64,000 bases of DNA from contig OY294067.1 of the NCBI GenBank assembly GCA_958510875.1, positions 259,533,736 through 259,597,735 on the forward strand, written 5' to 3'. This document shows, one piece after another, positions 1 to 10,984 of this stretch (position 1 is the stretch's first letter; every line of letters begins with the position of its first letter). A program made the position numbers and the translations under genes. This DNA comes from Endomychus coccineus (lineage: Eukaryota; Arthropoda; Insecta; Coleoptera; Endomychidae). Below the pieces are notes generated by a model. It had not been told where the DNA came from. It worked only from the letters and a program-made list of their open reading frames with translations, and made no database searches.

Positions 1-1080
1 AAAATTACGAAATCTTCCTATAGGGAAAGTATAAATGAGAAATTGCACAGTACTTATACTTGCAATTATATTTATGTATGTACATATACCGATTTCGCCT
101 TGTTGCCTTTCACAAATATGTTAACATAATGCAAAGTGCTAATCACAGATGAAATCAGATACTTTATGAGTAATCATTCAGCATTGTCTTGAGGTTTTTT
201 CACCAATTGCAAGGAGTGTATACTATCGCAATAGATAGGGACCTTCTGTCATAACTTATAATTACCTTTAAATAGTTATGTTCAAAATAATACAGCCAAT
301 TATCCATGCTTGTAACAAACAGTACAAAAGATAGGCGTGGCAAGCTTAATTCCGCGTGAGTATCATTAATTATGATAGTTGAAAATTACAATACGATATT
401 ATGCTAAGGAGGGCCGCGCAGCAACGACAACATGTTACTATGAATTTATTTGTTTTCATTTCCTTTCAATTTAATTGCGATTGCATCCAGAAACGGAAGT
501 CTCATTTTTACAGGACATAATTGACTTCGCTTAATGACCAATAACTTCAAACATGCTAATACTTCTTCAATTAACTACTGCAAAGAAGATTGATCAGACA
601 ATTCGTTCTCTTTCAGAAATATCTTGACATGTGGATGGAAGACTTATATCGCTAGAATAGACATTGCGTATCTAACTTGGTTTTATGTAGTAACGTTAGA
701 TACTCTGTCAGCATCACCAACCGGCGAACATGATTATTAGTGAATTAAGTGAATTCAAATTATTGCGTCGATTGATATAGCTGGCTCAGTAACCGTGCAG
801 ATTTGTAAGGGAAGAAAGTGTAGTAGTGCTTTCTCAAATACAAAAAAATTGTTTTTTTGAATATCGTGATGAAACTTGAATTTCGCAACGAGATAATCAC
901 ACACCACTTATTCCAAAAACTTAACACACCAAACACTCGTAGGGACCGAAAACGTATTGGAAATGATTAGAAACAGATAAAGATTAGAAAAGGCGTCAAA
1001 TCATACTCTGTCATTACATTGGAAGCCTATTCGGATTGACAATGTATGTGTTGACAATTCTAAAATTTTGATTCCCATAA
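1..1080. other. unassigned AT-rich stretch
   Basis: No reading frame of interest, no RNA gene and no convincing repeat seen. The stretch ends where the tandem-duplicated unit begins. Confidence 0.5.
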
Positions 1081-1082
1081 TT

Positions 1083-2364
1083 TTAGATATCAGCTACGTA
1101 TTTCGGGATCTACTACCGGGATATCAAAAATTATCTTGGTCAAGGGCGGTTGTGGAATCTAAGACGTGTGTCTTACTTTACGTTTGAAATAATTATGTCA
1201 TAATTAATTTGAAGTTTCTAAAAGTGCGAAATTTTGCAATTTTATACGAATATTGTAACACTCAGAAGTCTTTACCGCTTTGGACTCCGGGATTTTCACG
1301 TGGCCTATCGAAATTAGAAGGTTCGAATTATCTAAAAACATAATTGCATGAACGCCAGAGGTCCTATGTAATTAGCTACGAACGAAACCATTTTGACATA
1401 TGCCTCGAGGAGCTCGCTGCGCGTAAGTTAGAGTTTATACATTTTACCTCGGTCTTGTTAATTTGGGGCCGTTTCTTGCCCCGTGCGACCGGCGCCAGTT
1501 GTAATGAAGTGTTTTTGGTTATAGACCGCTAGCTTTTACCCGCTTCATGTATATTTTAGTCGCGAGAAAATCCCCTTTGGTACGTCGCACGTTAGACGCG
1601 CGTAGCTGAGATCTGAGAATAGCTCAAACTGTTTTAATTAATTTTTCCTATTTAATGGACATTTATCGAAGAAAGGAGGGCCGTCGGGCACGGTCCGAAA
1701 CTAAATCTAACTACATGGAGTGAAAACGGCACGCGAAAAGTCGTCGTAAAGCCGTATTAGGTGCAACCAGTTTGCACTTTTCTAACTCGCGTGCTACAGG
1801 CTTCTCACGTGAACGTCATTCGATTTACGGAAAATTAACTATTTCAAAACAGTTTTTGACCCGGACTGTGGCTATCACGACCTCTGAAAAGGTTCAAAGT
1901 TCACATAATTATTTCATAATTTGTAGTTCATTATTGTTTCACAACTGGAATGAATAGTTATGAAATTTGTAGGTTATTGATCATGTCAGTGTGACAGTGA
2001 CATAATTATTTCAAACGTAAAGTAAGACACACGTTTTATATTCCACAACCACCCTTGACCAAGATAATTTTCGATATCCCGGTACATATTACACTTTATT
2101 ATCAAGTATTAAAATTTATGATTAAAAATTTTGTAGTTTATTGAATAATGTATCAGAATATTTTGTTATGTAAAATTGAATTTGATATAAAATTTACTAA
2201 AATTGAGCATCATGTTTTTTTGATAAAACGTTAATGATTGAAAAATTTTTAAATAGATAAACATATATTGGCTAAAATTTAAAAATTTCTCGTATCAAGT
2301 AGGTACTTACGTTCATTGTTATAGTATTAAATTTTAATTGCAATTAGACATACATGATGTAATA
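1083..2364. repeat. tandem duplication, unit 1 (1282 bp)
   Basis: First of two head-to-tail copies with a 1282-bp period. Both begin with TTAGATATCAGCTACG and end with GATGTAATA. By eye they differ at about ten substitutions plus a 4-bp insertion in the second copy, so they are roughly 99% identical. Each unit holds a TIR element followed by about 280 bp of AT-rich spacer. The 62-residue open frame at 1344-1532 recurs in copy 2 but resembles no family I know. Confidence 0.9.
1116..2082. mobile_element. 967-bp TIR element (non-autonomous), copy A
   Basis: The ends are inverted repeats of roughly 90 bp. The left end begins CCGGGATATCAAAAATTATC and the right end is its imperfect complement, finishing GATATCCCGG. 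Both ends are bordered by TA, which would fit a TA target duplication, though the bordering bases may belong to the TIR. No transposase is encoded. The inner part contains GC-richer blocks and short palindromes. Superfamily not assigned. Confidence 0.75.
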
Positions 2365-3650
2365 TTAGATATCAGCTACGTATTTCGGGATCTACTACCG
2401 GGATATCAAAAATTATCTTGGTCAAGGGTGGTTGTGGAATCTAAGACGTGTGTCTTACTTTACGTTTGAAATAATTATGTCATAATTAATTTGAAGTTTC
2501 TAAAAGTGCGAAATTTCGCAATTTTATACGAATATTGTAACACTCAGAAGTCTTTACCGCTTTGGACTCCGGGATTTTCACGTGGCCTATCGAAATTAGA
2601 AGGTTCGAATTATCTAAAAACATAATTGCATGAACGCCAGAGGTCCTATGTAATTAGCTACGAACGAAATCATTTTGACATATGCCTCGAGGAGCTCGCT
2701 GCGCGTAAGTTAGAGTTTATACATTTTACCTCGGTCTTGTTAATTTGGGGCCGTTTCTTGCCCCGTGCGACCGGCGCCAGTTGTAATGAAGTGTTTTTGG
2801 TTATCGACCGCTAGCTTTTACCCGCTTCATGTATATTTTAGTCGCGAGAAAATCCCCTTTGGTACGTCGCACGTTAGACGCGCGTAGCTGAGATCTGAGA
2901 ATAGCTCAAACTGTTTTAATTAATTTTTCCCATTTAATGGACATTTTTCGAAGAAAGGAGGGCCGTCGGGCACGGTCCGAAACTAAATCTAACTACATGG
3001 AGTGAAAACGGCACGCGAAAAGTCGTCGTAAAGCCGTATTAGGTGCAACCAGTTTGCACTTTTCTAACTCGCGTGCTACAGGCTTCTCACGTGAACGTCA
3101 TTCGATTTACGGAAAATTAACTATTTCAAAACAGTTTTTGACCCGGACTGTGGCTATCACGACCTCTGAAAAGGTTCAAAGTTCACATAATTATTTCATA
3201 ATTTGTAGTTCATTATTGTTTCACAACTGAAATGAATAGTTATGAAATTTGTAGGTTATTGATCATGTCAGTGTGTCAGTGACATAATTATTTCAAACGT
3301 AAAGTAAGACACACGTTTTAGATTCCACAACCACCCTTGACCAAGATAATTTTCGATATCCCGGTACATATTACACTTTATTATCAAGTATTAAAATTTA
3401 TGATTAAAAATTTTGTAGTTTATTGAATAATGTATCAGAATATTTTGTTATGTAAAATTGAATTTGATATAAAATTTACTAAAATTGAGCATCATGTTTT
3501 TTTGATAAAACGTTAATGATTGAAAAATTTTTAAATAGATAAACATATAAGTATTGGCTAAAATTTAAAAATTTCTCGTATCAAGTAGGTACTTACGTTC
3601 ATTGTTATAGTATTAAATTTTAATTGCAATTAGACATACATGATGTAATA
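2365..3650. repeat. tandem duplication, unit 2 (1286 bp)
   Basis: Second copy, directly abutting the first. It carries a 4-bp insertion near 3549 (ATAAGTATTGG against ATATTGG in copy 1) and scattered substitutions. After GATGTAATA at 3650 the two flanks diverge, which fixes the right end. Confidence 0.9.
2398..3364. mobile_element. 967-bp TIR element, copy B
   Basis: Same element as at 1116-2082, carried in the second tandem unit. It has the same TIRs, the same length and only a few substitutions. It arose by segmental duplication rather than by a second insertion, because the non-element flanks are duplicated with it. Confidence 0.75.
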
Positions 3651-3902
3651 TTTGCCAATATCGAATTGTGGTTACAATTTAATCCTATAAGAATAAATGT
3701 AAGTGCCTGCTTATTACAAAAAAAAATAATTTTGACCTATCAGTATATGTTTGTATATTAAAAAAAATCAATCATTAATGTATTATCAAATAATATCCGA
3801 CACTCCCTCTCACTAAATTAAATCAAATTCAATTTCATATTCAAAAACATTGTGATATATTATCCAATGAACATAATTTCCCTCTTATCCATCTATAATT
3901 AA

Positions 3903-5231
3903 TAAAAATTCATAAAAAATAATCGGGTAAAGACTATTTTTGGTCAGTGAAGATATGAAAATAGTTGAACAAGTAGTTCAATTAACTTCATTTGTTATAA
4001 ACAATTTATTTATTAACAAATATACGAATTCGACCAAAACTACGAGTTTAGGATCGTTTTCGAATAATTTTGGCCTTCTAAGTTCGATTTTGTCGTCAAT
4101 ATCGTCGAATGTATACCCGCTAATTTGTTATAAGCAAATTATATTTTCCTAAATAATATACGAATTTGACCAAAATGTCGAGTTTATAGTCGTTTTCAGC
4201 TGATTTTGACCTCTTGAGTACGATTTTATTGTTATTATAGTTCTTAAGTGTACAAATAAATTTTTGATTTGCGATAAATAAATTATTCATTAATAAATAT
4301 ACGAATTGCGTAAACATTCCAAGTGTAAAGTGTTTTTAAAATTAATGTATTAATAGTTAAATAGATTATCAAGTTTAAGTAAAATAACAAATTAATTAAT
4401 GAAAATGCCATGTTCAAGAAAAAAAAGAGTTTAATTCAAACGTATTACGAATAATACTTCACAATTTCCGCTATAATGCGACGAGAAGAAATTTTTTTTC
4501 AAATTCTAAAATCAGGGAATGAGCGCCGCACCGTATTATACCCTGAGATGAACGAGAATAAAATAGTTTTTATTTATTCGTTTCAAAATAGAGATCTATT
4601 TTTTTCAGCTTTTGATATAATGTATTTTACTATTAATATATTAATTTTAGAAACACTTCACACTTGGAATTTGGGCGCAATTCGTATATTTATTAATGAA
4701 TAATTTATTTAGTACAATTCGAACAATTATCTATGCATTTAAGGACTATAATAACAATAAAATCGAACTCAAGAGCCCAAAATTAGTTGAAAACGACTAT
4801 AAACTCGACATTTTGGTCAAATACGTATAATTATTGATAAATAATTTATTTATAACAATTCAGAAATTTATGTATGCATTTAAAGACCGAAATAACAATA
4901 AAATCGTACTAAGAAGGTCAAAATTGTATGAAAACGACTATAAACTCAACATTTTGGTCAAATTCGTATATTTATTGATGAATCTAATTTGTTTATAACA
5001 AATTAACAAATTAGCGGGTACGTATTCAACGATATTGACGACAAAATCGAACTCAGAAGGCCAAAATTATTCGAAAACGATCCTAAACCCGTAGTTTTGG
5101 TCGAATTCGTCTATTTGTTAATAAATAAATTGTTTATAACAAATGAAGTTAATTGAACTACTTGTTCAACTATTTTTATATCTTCACCGACCAAAAATAG
5201 TCTTTATCCGATTATTTTTTATGAATTTTTA
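3903..5231. mobile_element. foldback element with modular inverted arms
   Basis: The left arm (3903 to about 4353) and right arm (about 4620 to 5231) are inverted copies, starting with TAAAAATTCATAAAAAATAA and its complement. Each arm is built of diverged tandem modules repeating phrases such as TACGAATTTGACCAAAATG and TTTATAGTCGTTTTCA. The right arm carries one more module (about 170 bp) than the left. The loop is about 270 bp and holds no recognisable gene. Tandem modules inside long inverted arms are the architecture known from foldback (FB/Galileo-like) elements; membership of that family is inference. Confidence 0.8.
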
Positions 5232-5394
5232 TGTAATCTCATAAATACGCTAATTAAATTGTTAATTTATTGTTTATAACAATGCGAAGTTTTTGCGCAA
5301 TTTTAGACGAGGTAGACTTTGTTTCTGATGAAATTCCGAAGAGAATGCTTTTTGTCCCGTCAAAATCTGTCCATTTCCCAAGGATTTCGACCTC

Positions 5395-7332
5395 AAATAC
5401 CCATTTGACTGCACTAGTGTACAGTCATTTGATACTTTTACCTGGAAAGTTTTCCGGGAGCTATGAAAATTGGTGATCTCATAGATTTCGACACGCTCTT
5501 TCCCAATTTCTACTTTGCTATCTCGTATTGTTGCCGCTCCCGCCGCCATTTTTGGAAAATGTCGCCTAAAAACGTTTTCCAATAATATCTCCTTCCGGAC
5601 TCATTTTACGATTAAAATAGTTATGTAATTAATTAAACTAGAGAAAATTTCCTATAATTCATGTAGTAACCTTTTTTTGTATAATGAATAGCTTTACCGT
5701 ACCAGTATCACAAACCAACATACATCTACACCTACACGCGTTTTTCGTATATTAACTAAAATTATTGTGCGATCGTAATATTGTGTACAGCGTACGTAAA
5801 TTATCGATGAAAAACAGTATTTCACAACTTGCTAGAGCTCGTAATGATGATTGGGATCAAGCGATTATTGATCGTCTCGCGCAATGCAATGATTTGGTCG
5901 CAGTTGATGCACAATATCACAACTCGTGCATGAAAAAATTGTACCAAGCACCACCGACTGAAGGAATTGAAAAAAGAGGTCCTTATGCAAACGAGATCGA
6001 TACTACAATGGAGTATACTTATTCTTTTCTCGAGCAGAATTCTGAAGAGTGTCAGTTTTCTCTGGACAAACTGATGACCAAAATTGTATCAAGGATAAAA
6101 CAGTCGAAGATCACATATTATTCCTGCACGCCTCTAGTGGCTGTGACACAACATCAGCACTCATTGATAAAGGACAAATAACATGTGTTAATGTACTTCT
6201 CAAAAACCCAGAATTAAATGAGGTTGTCCAGGTATTTTGAAACCCGTATGCTGATTCAGATATCATCGCTAAAGCTGGAGAACGCTTCCTTCTTGCATTG
6301 TACGGTTACAGTGACGTAAAAAGTATGTCGTTGAGCAACTATAGATATGTATGCTTCACAAAATCAGCATATAAAGATAAATTTAATATTGTATCGCTAC
6401 CACCGACAGAAGCAGCAGCACGACAACATTCCTTCCGAACCTATCACCAGGTTCAGCAGTGGTATGAAGTTGGACAAAATGCAGTACGATGGGATGGAAG
6501 AAAACAAGAATGGCCTACTTCACGTCACCACACTAGAGCCCACAGTTCCGGAACCCTTGTTAAAACTGATTTCTTGCAAATGCAAAAAGGCATGTGAGAG
6601 AGCCTGTGGATGCAGAAAGGCTTGATTAAAGTGCTCCATTATATGCACGAATTGCAATGGTTCCTGTAATAATTCGCAAGTTCCATCACAAGATATTGAT
6701 GAAGAGGAAGAAAAGGAGACTGTTCTCGAGCACACATATGATAAAAATCGAGGAAGAAGATTACAACGAAGTTGATAATCCCATTACGAATGATGTGGAA
6801 AAAATGTCTATCTGTGGCGTTTCTTTTGGTGTTGGAGACGATGAATCCGCAACACCTGGTCCATCAAGGACAGCCAAGAGAAGGAGAATGCACTAAATTT
6901 TGTAATAGTACATTGTGTGTGAATAAGGCCTACTGGGGATACCACGATAAAAAAACGCGCCACTTACTCTACCTCATGGTGGTGTGGAAATGAGCCAAAT
7001 TTGGTGTTGGAGTAGAATTTGCGCCGCTCGTACGCTATAACTATTCAATATACAAAAAAAGGTTACTATATAAATTATGGAAAATTTTCTCTAGTTTAAT
7101 TTATTACATAAGTATTTTAATCGTGAAATGAGTCGGAAAGGAGATATTATCGAAAAACGTTCTTAGGTGCCTTTTTTCCAAAATGGCGGCGGGAGCGGCA
7201 AAAATACGAGGTGGCAAAGTAGAAAGCCGAAAAGAGCATGTTGAAATCTATGAAATCACCAATTTTCAAAACTCCCGGAAAACTTTCCAGGTAACCTCTT
7301 ATTTGATCACCAAATGACTGTACTATAGTGTG
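5395..7332. mobile_element. element with ~310-bp TIRs around a CXC-domain gene
   Basis: The left end (about 5395-5712) and right end (about 7026-7332) are inverted copies. Shared phrases include GGCGGCGGGAGCGGC, ACTCCCGGAAAACTTTCCAG and ACAAAAAAAGGTTACTA. Between them lies one decayed plus-strand gene. The outer limits blur, and similarity becomes patchy beyond about 5395 and 7332. The unit sits directly after the foldback that ends at 5231. I cannot assign a superfamily. Confidence 0.7.
5765..6896 (+). pseudogene. decayed CXC-domain protein gene (element-borne, function unknown)
   Basis: The product can be followed through three frames. The N-terminal part (5765 to about 6050) contains DAQYHNSCMKKLY. 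The middle (about 6049-6490) contains LHASSGCDTTSALIDKG, followed by an in-frame stop at 6238-6240. The C-terminal part (about 6490-6770) has a cysteine cluster CKCKKACERACGCRKA, a stop, then LKCSIICTNCNGSC. An acidic and then basic tail ends at 6896 in a third frame. The spacing CxCxxxCxxxCxC plus a second cysteine group matches a Tesmin/TSO1-like CXC DNA-binding domain. I recall the GCDTTSA-plus-CXC combination from abundant uncharacterised arthropod and cnidarian proteins. At least two frameshifts and two stops make it a pseudogene. Its role, transposase or passenger, is unknown. Confidence 0.7.
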
Positions 7333-7339
7333 TGTGAAA

Positions 7340-8830
7340 TTTCATCAAGATTCATGCATTCTGCTTTATGAGGTTGAAAAGGGAGTTGAGGTTGGATACT
7401 ATTTATTTTAAGTTTAGGAATATGGTTCATGCTATAAAATTCATGAAATAAAAGGTAGATAATAAAACAGATCTTATCACTTGCGCTACAATCCCTTATA
7501 CAGTCTGTAGTATTGATTCGAAATATTAATTGTTAATGCTTTATTAGATAAATGAAGAATTGCGGATAGTAGTCGCTATGAGAAAACTGAAACTATACCG
7601 ATTTGTAAAAGTAGACAAGTATAAAATCTGTTCTGTAATGCATTCGAAATTCGCTGTTATGCAAATTGTGATTGGAAAGGAAGAAAAACTTTAAAAGAAT
7701 GTTAATTTAACGTGTGAGAAAACGCCACTATGAATGACAAGATGAATTATGTTGTCTCAAATAGAACTAAACCGAAGCTTTGAGGTTTCTCGTAAATGCG
7801 ATACGCCAAATTTCTCGTACGAATTACACTATTAGGGATTCGAGAAAATTGGATCGGAATGCTGAATTAGAATGAAACAATTCAGTGGCGTATTTTACTC
7901 TTTTTCAGACAATATGGGCTGGTTTGGTGCCTTTCCATATATGTGTGCGTGTTACCAATGGCAGGGGTAATGGAGTAATATATTAATTTTCCCTCTTATA
8001 GTAAATAATTATGGGTCTGAAATATATTTGTTTTCGAATATCTATCGATCACGCACCGAGTTCCTTCTCTGGTTTTTCCGTGATTGTAGGAAAGGCCATT
8101 ACTTTCGAAGAATATAAATATGCGAAATGAGTTGCGGAGTTGCCTAAAGCACTATAAACGATGAAATTTACACTTTACCTAGAAAAATAGATAATTACAT
8201 ATCATTACAATGATATATGAGATTATTATGAAAGATCTTCCAATCGAGTAATTTCATTTGCTGGATTTTGACATTTTATCCCTCATCTTCATTAGTTTGG
8301 ATATAACGCCTATATGATTTCCTCAGACGTGCTCAACATTTGGACTCTTCCTTAATGCGATTCATGCCAATCAAACTAACATGTAATGCGTCGAAACAAC
8401 ATCATTATTTTCTGTTTATCCCCTCATATATTTAAGGAGAATAGCAAGAACTTGATGACTTACGTTATACATGTGGTTCATAAGCTGTAAAACAATCTAT
8501 GGAACATGGAAATATATGTGGTATTATATTAATTCAATAATGGTGAGAATTTATGAAGTCTAGGAAAAATATCACCTATCTTTTTCGCCACCATTTGTAT
8601 CCTGTGTGACCAAGCTAATTCAACCAGACGATGGCGCTGCATGAACAGCTAAGAGTTCGAATCCCTAATATGAAATCCTCAACAAGTGCAATTTCATCGT
8701 TTATAACCAATTCTACCGTTCTTTATGTCCCAGCATCATTTTCCAAGGATTCATTCCGAAGCCGTGTTGATCAATCTTTCACCACCAAATAAGAAGGTAA
8801 ATCTGACCAAGCTATGATACGTTGAGGAGA
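7340..8830. other. unassigned stretch
   Basis: AT-rich sequence between the CXC element and the mariner. No coding frame, RNA gene or clear repeat seen. Confidence 0.45.
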
Positions 8831-8834
8831 AATA

Positions 8835-9998
8835 CGAGGGCAGGATGAAAAGTCCATGAAAAATTAAACAGGAAATGATTTATTTGGTCAAAACTTATTT
8901 TATTTCTCAACATAATGTCCTTGTAGCACGATACACTCCATCCAACGATTCTTTAATTTTTCGATCCCTTCCAAATGATACGATTACGGCAATCCTTCAA
9001 AATAGGCGTTTGTTACAGCGATGACCTCATAGTTGGAGACAAATCTCTTTCTGCCGAGTCATTTCTTTAAGTTTGGGAATATATAAATATCACAGGAGGC
9101 TGAATCTGGAAAATATGGTGGATGACGAACCAATCCGTAGCGCATTTCATGCAATTTTGCCAAATGCGGCCGCTTTCGCTTCAAATCGGCTTCGAATAGA
9201 TCCAACAGCTCTGCATGATATAAGACATGGAACGTTCTGCCCTTCTCAACATAGTCAATATGGACGGTACCGTGTACATTCCAAAAAACTGTCGCCATGG
9301 AAATTGTTGGTCGATAAACCCACTTTCACCTTTTTCGGCTTCTATTCGCCAGGATAAGTCTACTGTTTCGACCATTCTTCATTCTCTGGTGTGTTGTGAT
9401 AGATCCACAGTTCATCCACGGTTACGAAACTGTGCAAAAAGTCCTACTTATCACGCTTGACCATCGCCAAATACTCCTTTGGAGTTGTCATACGGTCGAG
9501 CTTGTTGTCAACAGAGAGCAAAAACGTCACTCATCTGACAGATAGCTTTCTCTTATTCAAAAATGTATGCAAAATGTTCAGTACCCATCGTCCAATATCA
9601 TACCTCGGATTCTGTTGACAATTTCAGGCGTTGTGACCTCAATTGGACGACCAGAACGTTCAGCGTCTATTGTGGGCATACCACCACAACGAAAGTCAGT
9701 AAACCATTGTGAATCATTCCAATCGATGGTAAAGAGTCCTCAAAATGTTTAACAAGCGATGCTTTGGTTTTCGTAATAATTTTTCCAAGCAGAAGTAATG
9801 TTTAAATAAACGCAAAATTCACTTTTTTCTATGTTAATAAAAATCTTTGAAGCTGCATGCTGCCGATTGGTGTCAAAACAGAACTAAATGACAAATCAGT
9901 CTGAAAATTTCAATGCGTTTTAGTTAAAGATGTCACATGGGATTTTCGATTGTGGCCCCATCTGTTTTATTTTTCAGTTACCTTTCACCTTGCTCTCG
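8835..9998 (-). mobile_element. mariner element (1164 bp) with TIRs and TA target duplication
   Basis: The left end CGAGGGCAGGATGAAAAGTC and the right end, read as complement CGAGAGCAAGGTGAAAGG, are imperfect TIRs of roughly 35-40 bp. TA dinucleotides border both ends at 8833-8834 and 9999-10000, the mariner target-site hallmark. The transposase remnant lies on the minus strand and fills the element. Confidence 0.88.
8890..9800 (-). pseudogene. mariner transposase, dead copy
   Basis: Minus-strand translation gives mariner blocks in the right order. The N-terminal helix-turn-helix region is near 9690 (WFTDFRCGG, then ERSGRPIEVTTPEI). The first catalytic Asp is in FVTVDELWIYH near 9430. MATVFWNVHGTVHIDYVEKG starts at 9298, with HPPYFPDSASCDIY and FPNLKK near 9065-9120. 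The C-terminal NAYFEGLP and IEKLKNRW lie in another frame near 8930-9030. Several frameshifts and stops separate the blocks. The segment that normally carries the second Asp (HxDNAPAH) is missing: RPHLA runs straight into KLHEMRYGL. Catalysis is therefore impossible even if the frames were intact. Plus-strand open frames here are shadows. Confidence 0.88.
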
Positions 9999-10170
9999 TA
10001 TATCATCTTGTATAAGAGATTTGATAACAGCTCGATATTTATTTTTTGTTATTAACAGGCTACTAAGACTTCAACGTGTGTGTTATAAATAATTAAACCC
10101 GTTGCGATCTGTGACGGATTCACATAATTTTTTATTTTATTTATATTATATGGCCAGAAGCATATCTACT

Positions 10171-10915
10171 AGGGATGTTTGATATTGTGAGAAGTATCGA
10201 TATTTTGTGTCGATACGGATCGTAACAAAAGTATCGATCTCACAAATACTGCCAGAATCGATCTGCTGTTTGATCCAGGATATTACTAAATGAAATTTGC
10301 ACAATAATCAGCTTAAGGTAGTGACGACTTACGGTCAGGAAGAACATGCCATTATTCTTCGAAATGCTTATTTTATTTGGAATTTTGAATTTCAACACTT
10401 TTTAACTAAATAGTTGTAGTACCTACTCACACAGAAAAGGTAGTCGAAATTGCGAAAATGAAAGAATAATAATGAATTGTGCAAGCCAAGAAGTGATCAT
10501 TAAATATAATATGTACTCTATAATTTGAAATGATGAACAAATACAAAAATAATTATATGATATATTTTTTAAAGATTTGAATGAAAAATTCAGGACTTCA
10601 ATCAATATCGAGATTAATAATCGAAAGAAAATAATTATTAAATATGAGCAACATTTTTTAGAAGGATTATACCGCCTAAATCATTGAATTGAACTTTTTC
10701 AGCGGTATATCTAGTTGACACTAGTCGCAAGTCAATTAGAAAAATAATAAATACCTTTTATACTATATGTCATGACCGATCCGGTATATTGCGATATCTA
10801 CTAAGTAAGTATCGATACACAATATATCGAAAGTTGAAGTATCGATACAAATTATCGTGTATCGGTTACTTAAGTATCAATCTTTCCGAGAATTGATACA
10901 GTATCTAACATCCCT
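10171..10915. mobile_element. hAT-like MITE with TATCGATA-rich ends
   Basis: The left end AGGGATGTTTGATATTG and right end (complement AGGGATGTTAGATACTG) form short TIRs with a hAT-like start. Each subterminal region carries TATCGATA octamers (10195-10202, 10810-10817, 10840-10847) and near matches. The flanking octamers TATCTACT and TATATCCA are only partly alike, so any 8-bp target duplication has decayed. There is no transposase, and the middle is AT-rich filler. It lies directly upstream of the gypsy integrase fragment. Confidence 0.65.
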
Positions 10916-10984
10916 TATATCCACTCAGAAATATTAACAGGGAACATTTTGTCGAATCTCTTCTTAGCCAATATATTTCTTCTT

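Noticed and set aside
1344..2814. Identical 62-codon open frames in both tandem units (1344-1532, 2626-2814)
   Set aside because: They lie inside a non-coding TIR element. Identity follows from the recent duplication, and there is no family resemblance.
6520..6735. 71-codon minus-strand frame
   Set aside because: Antisense to the CXC domain coding region.
8640..8662. tRNA B-box-like AGAGTTCGAATCCC
   Set aside because: No A box at proper distance and no cloverleaf could be drawn, so not a tRNA or clear tRNA-derived SINE.
9073..9460. Plus-strand open frames over the mariner
   Set aside because: Shadows of the minus-strand transposase, which has the recognisable motifs.
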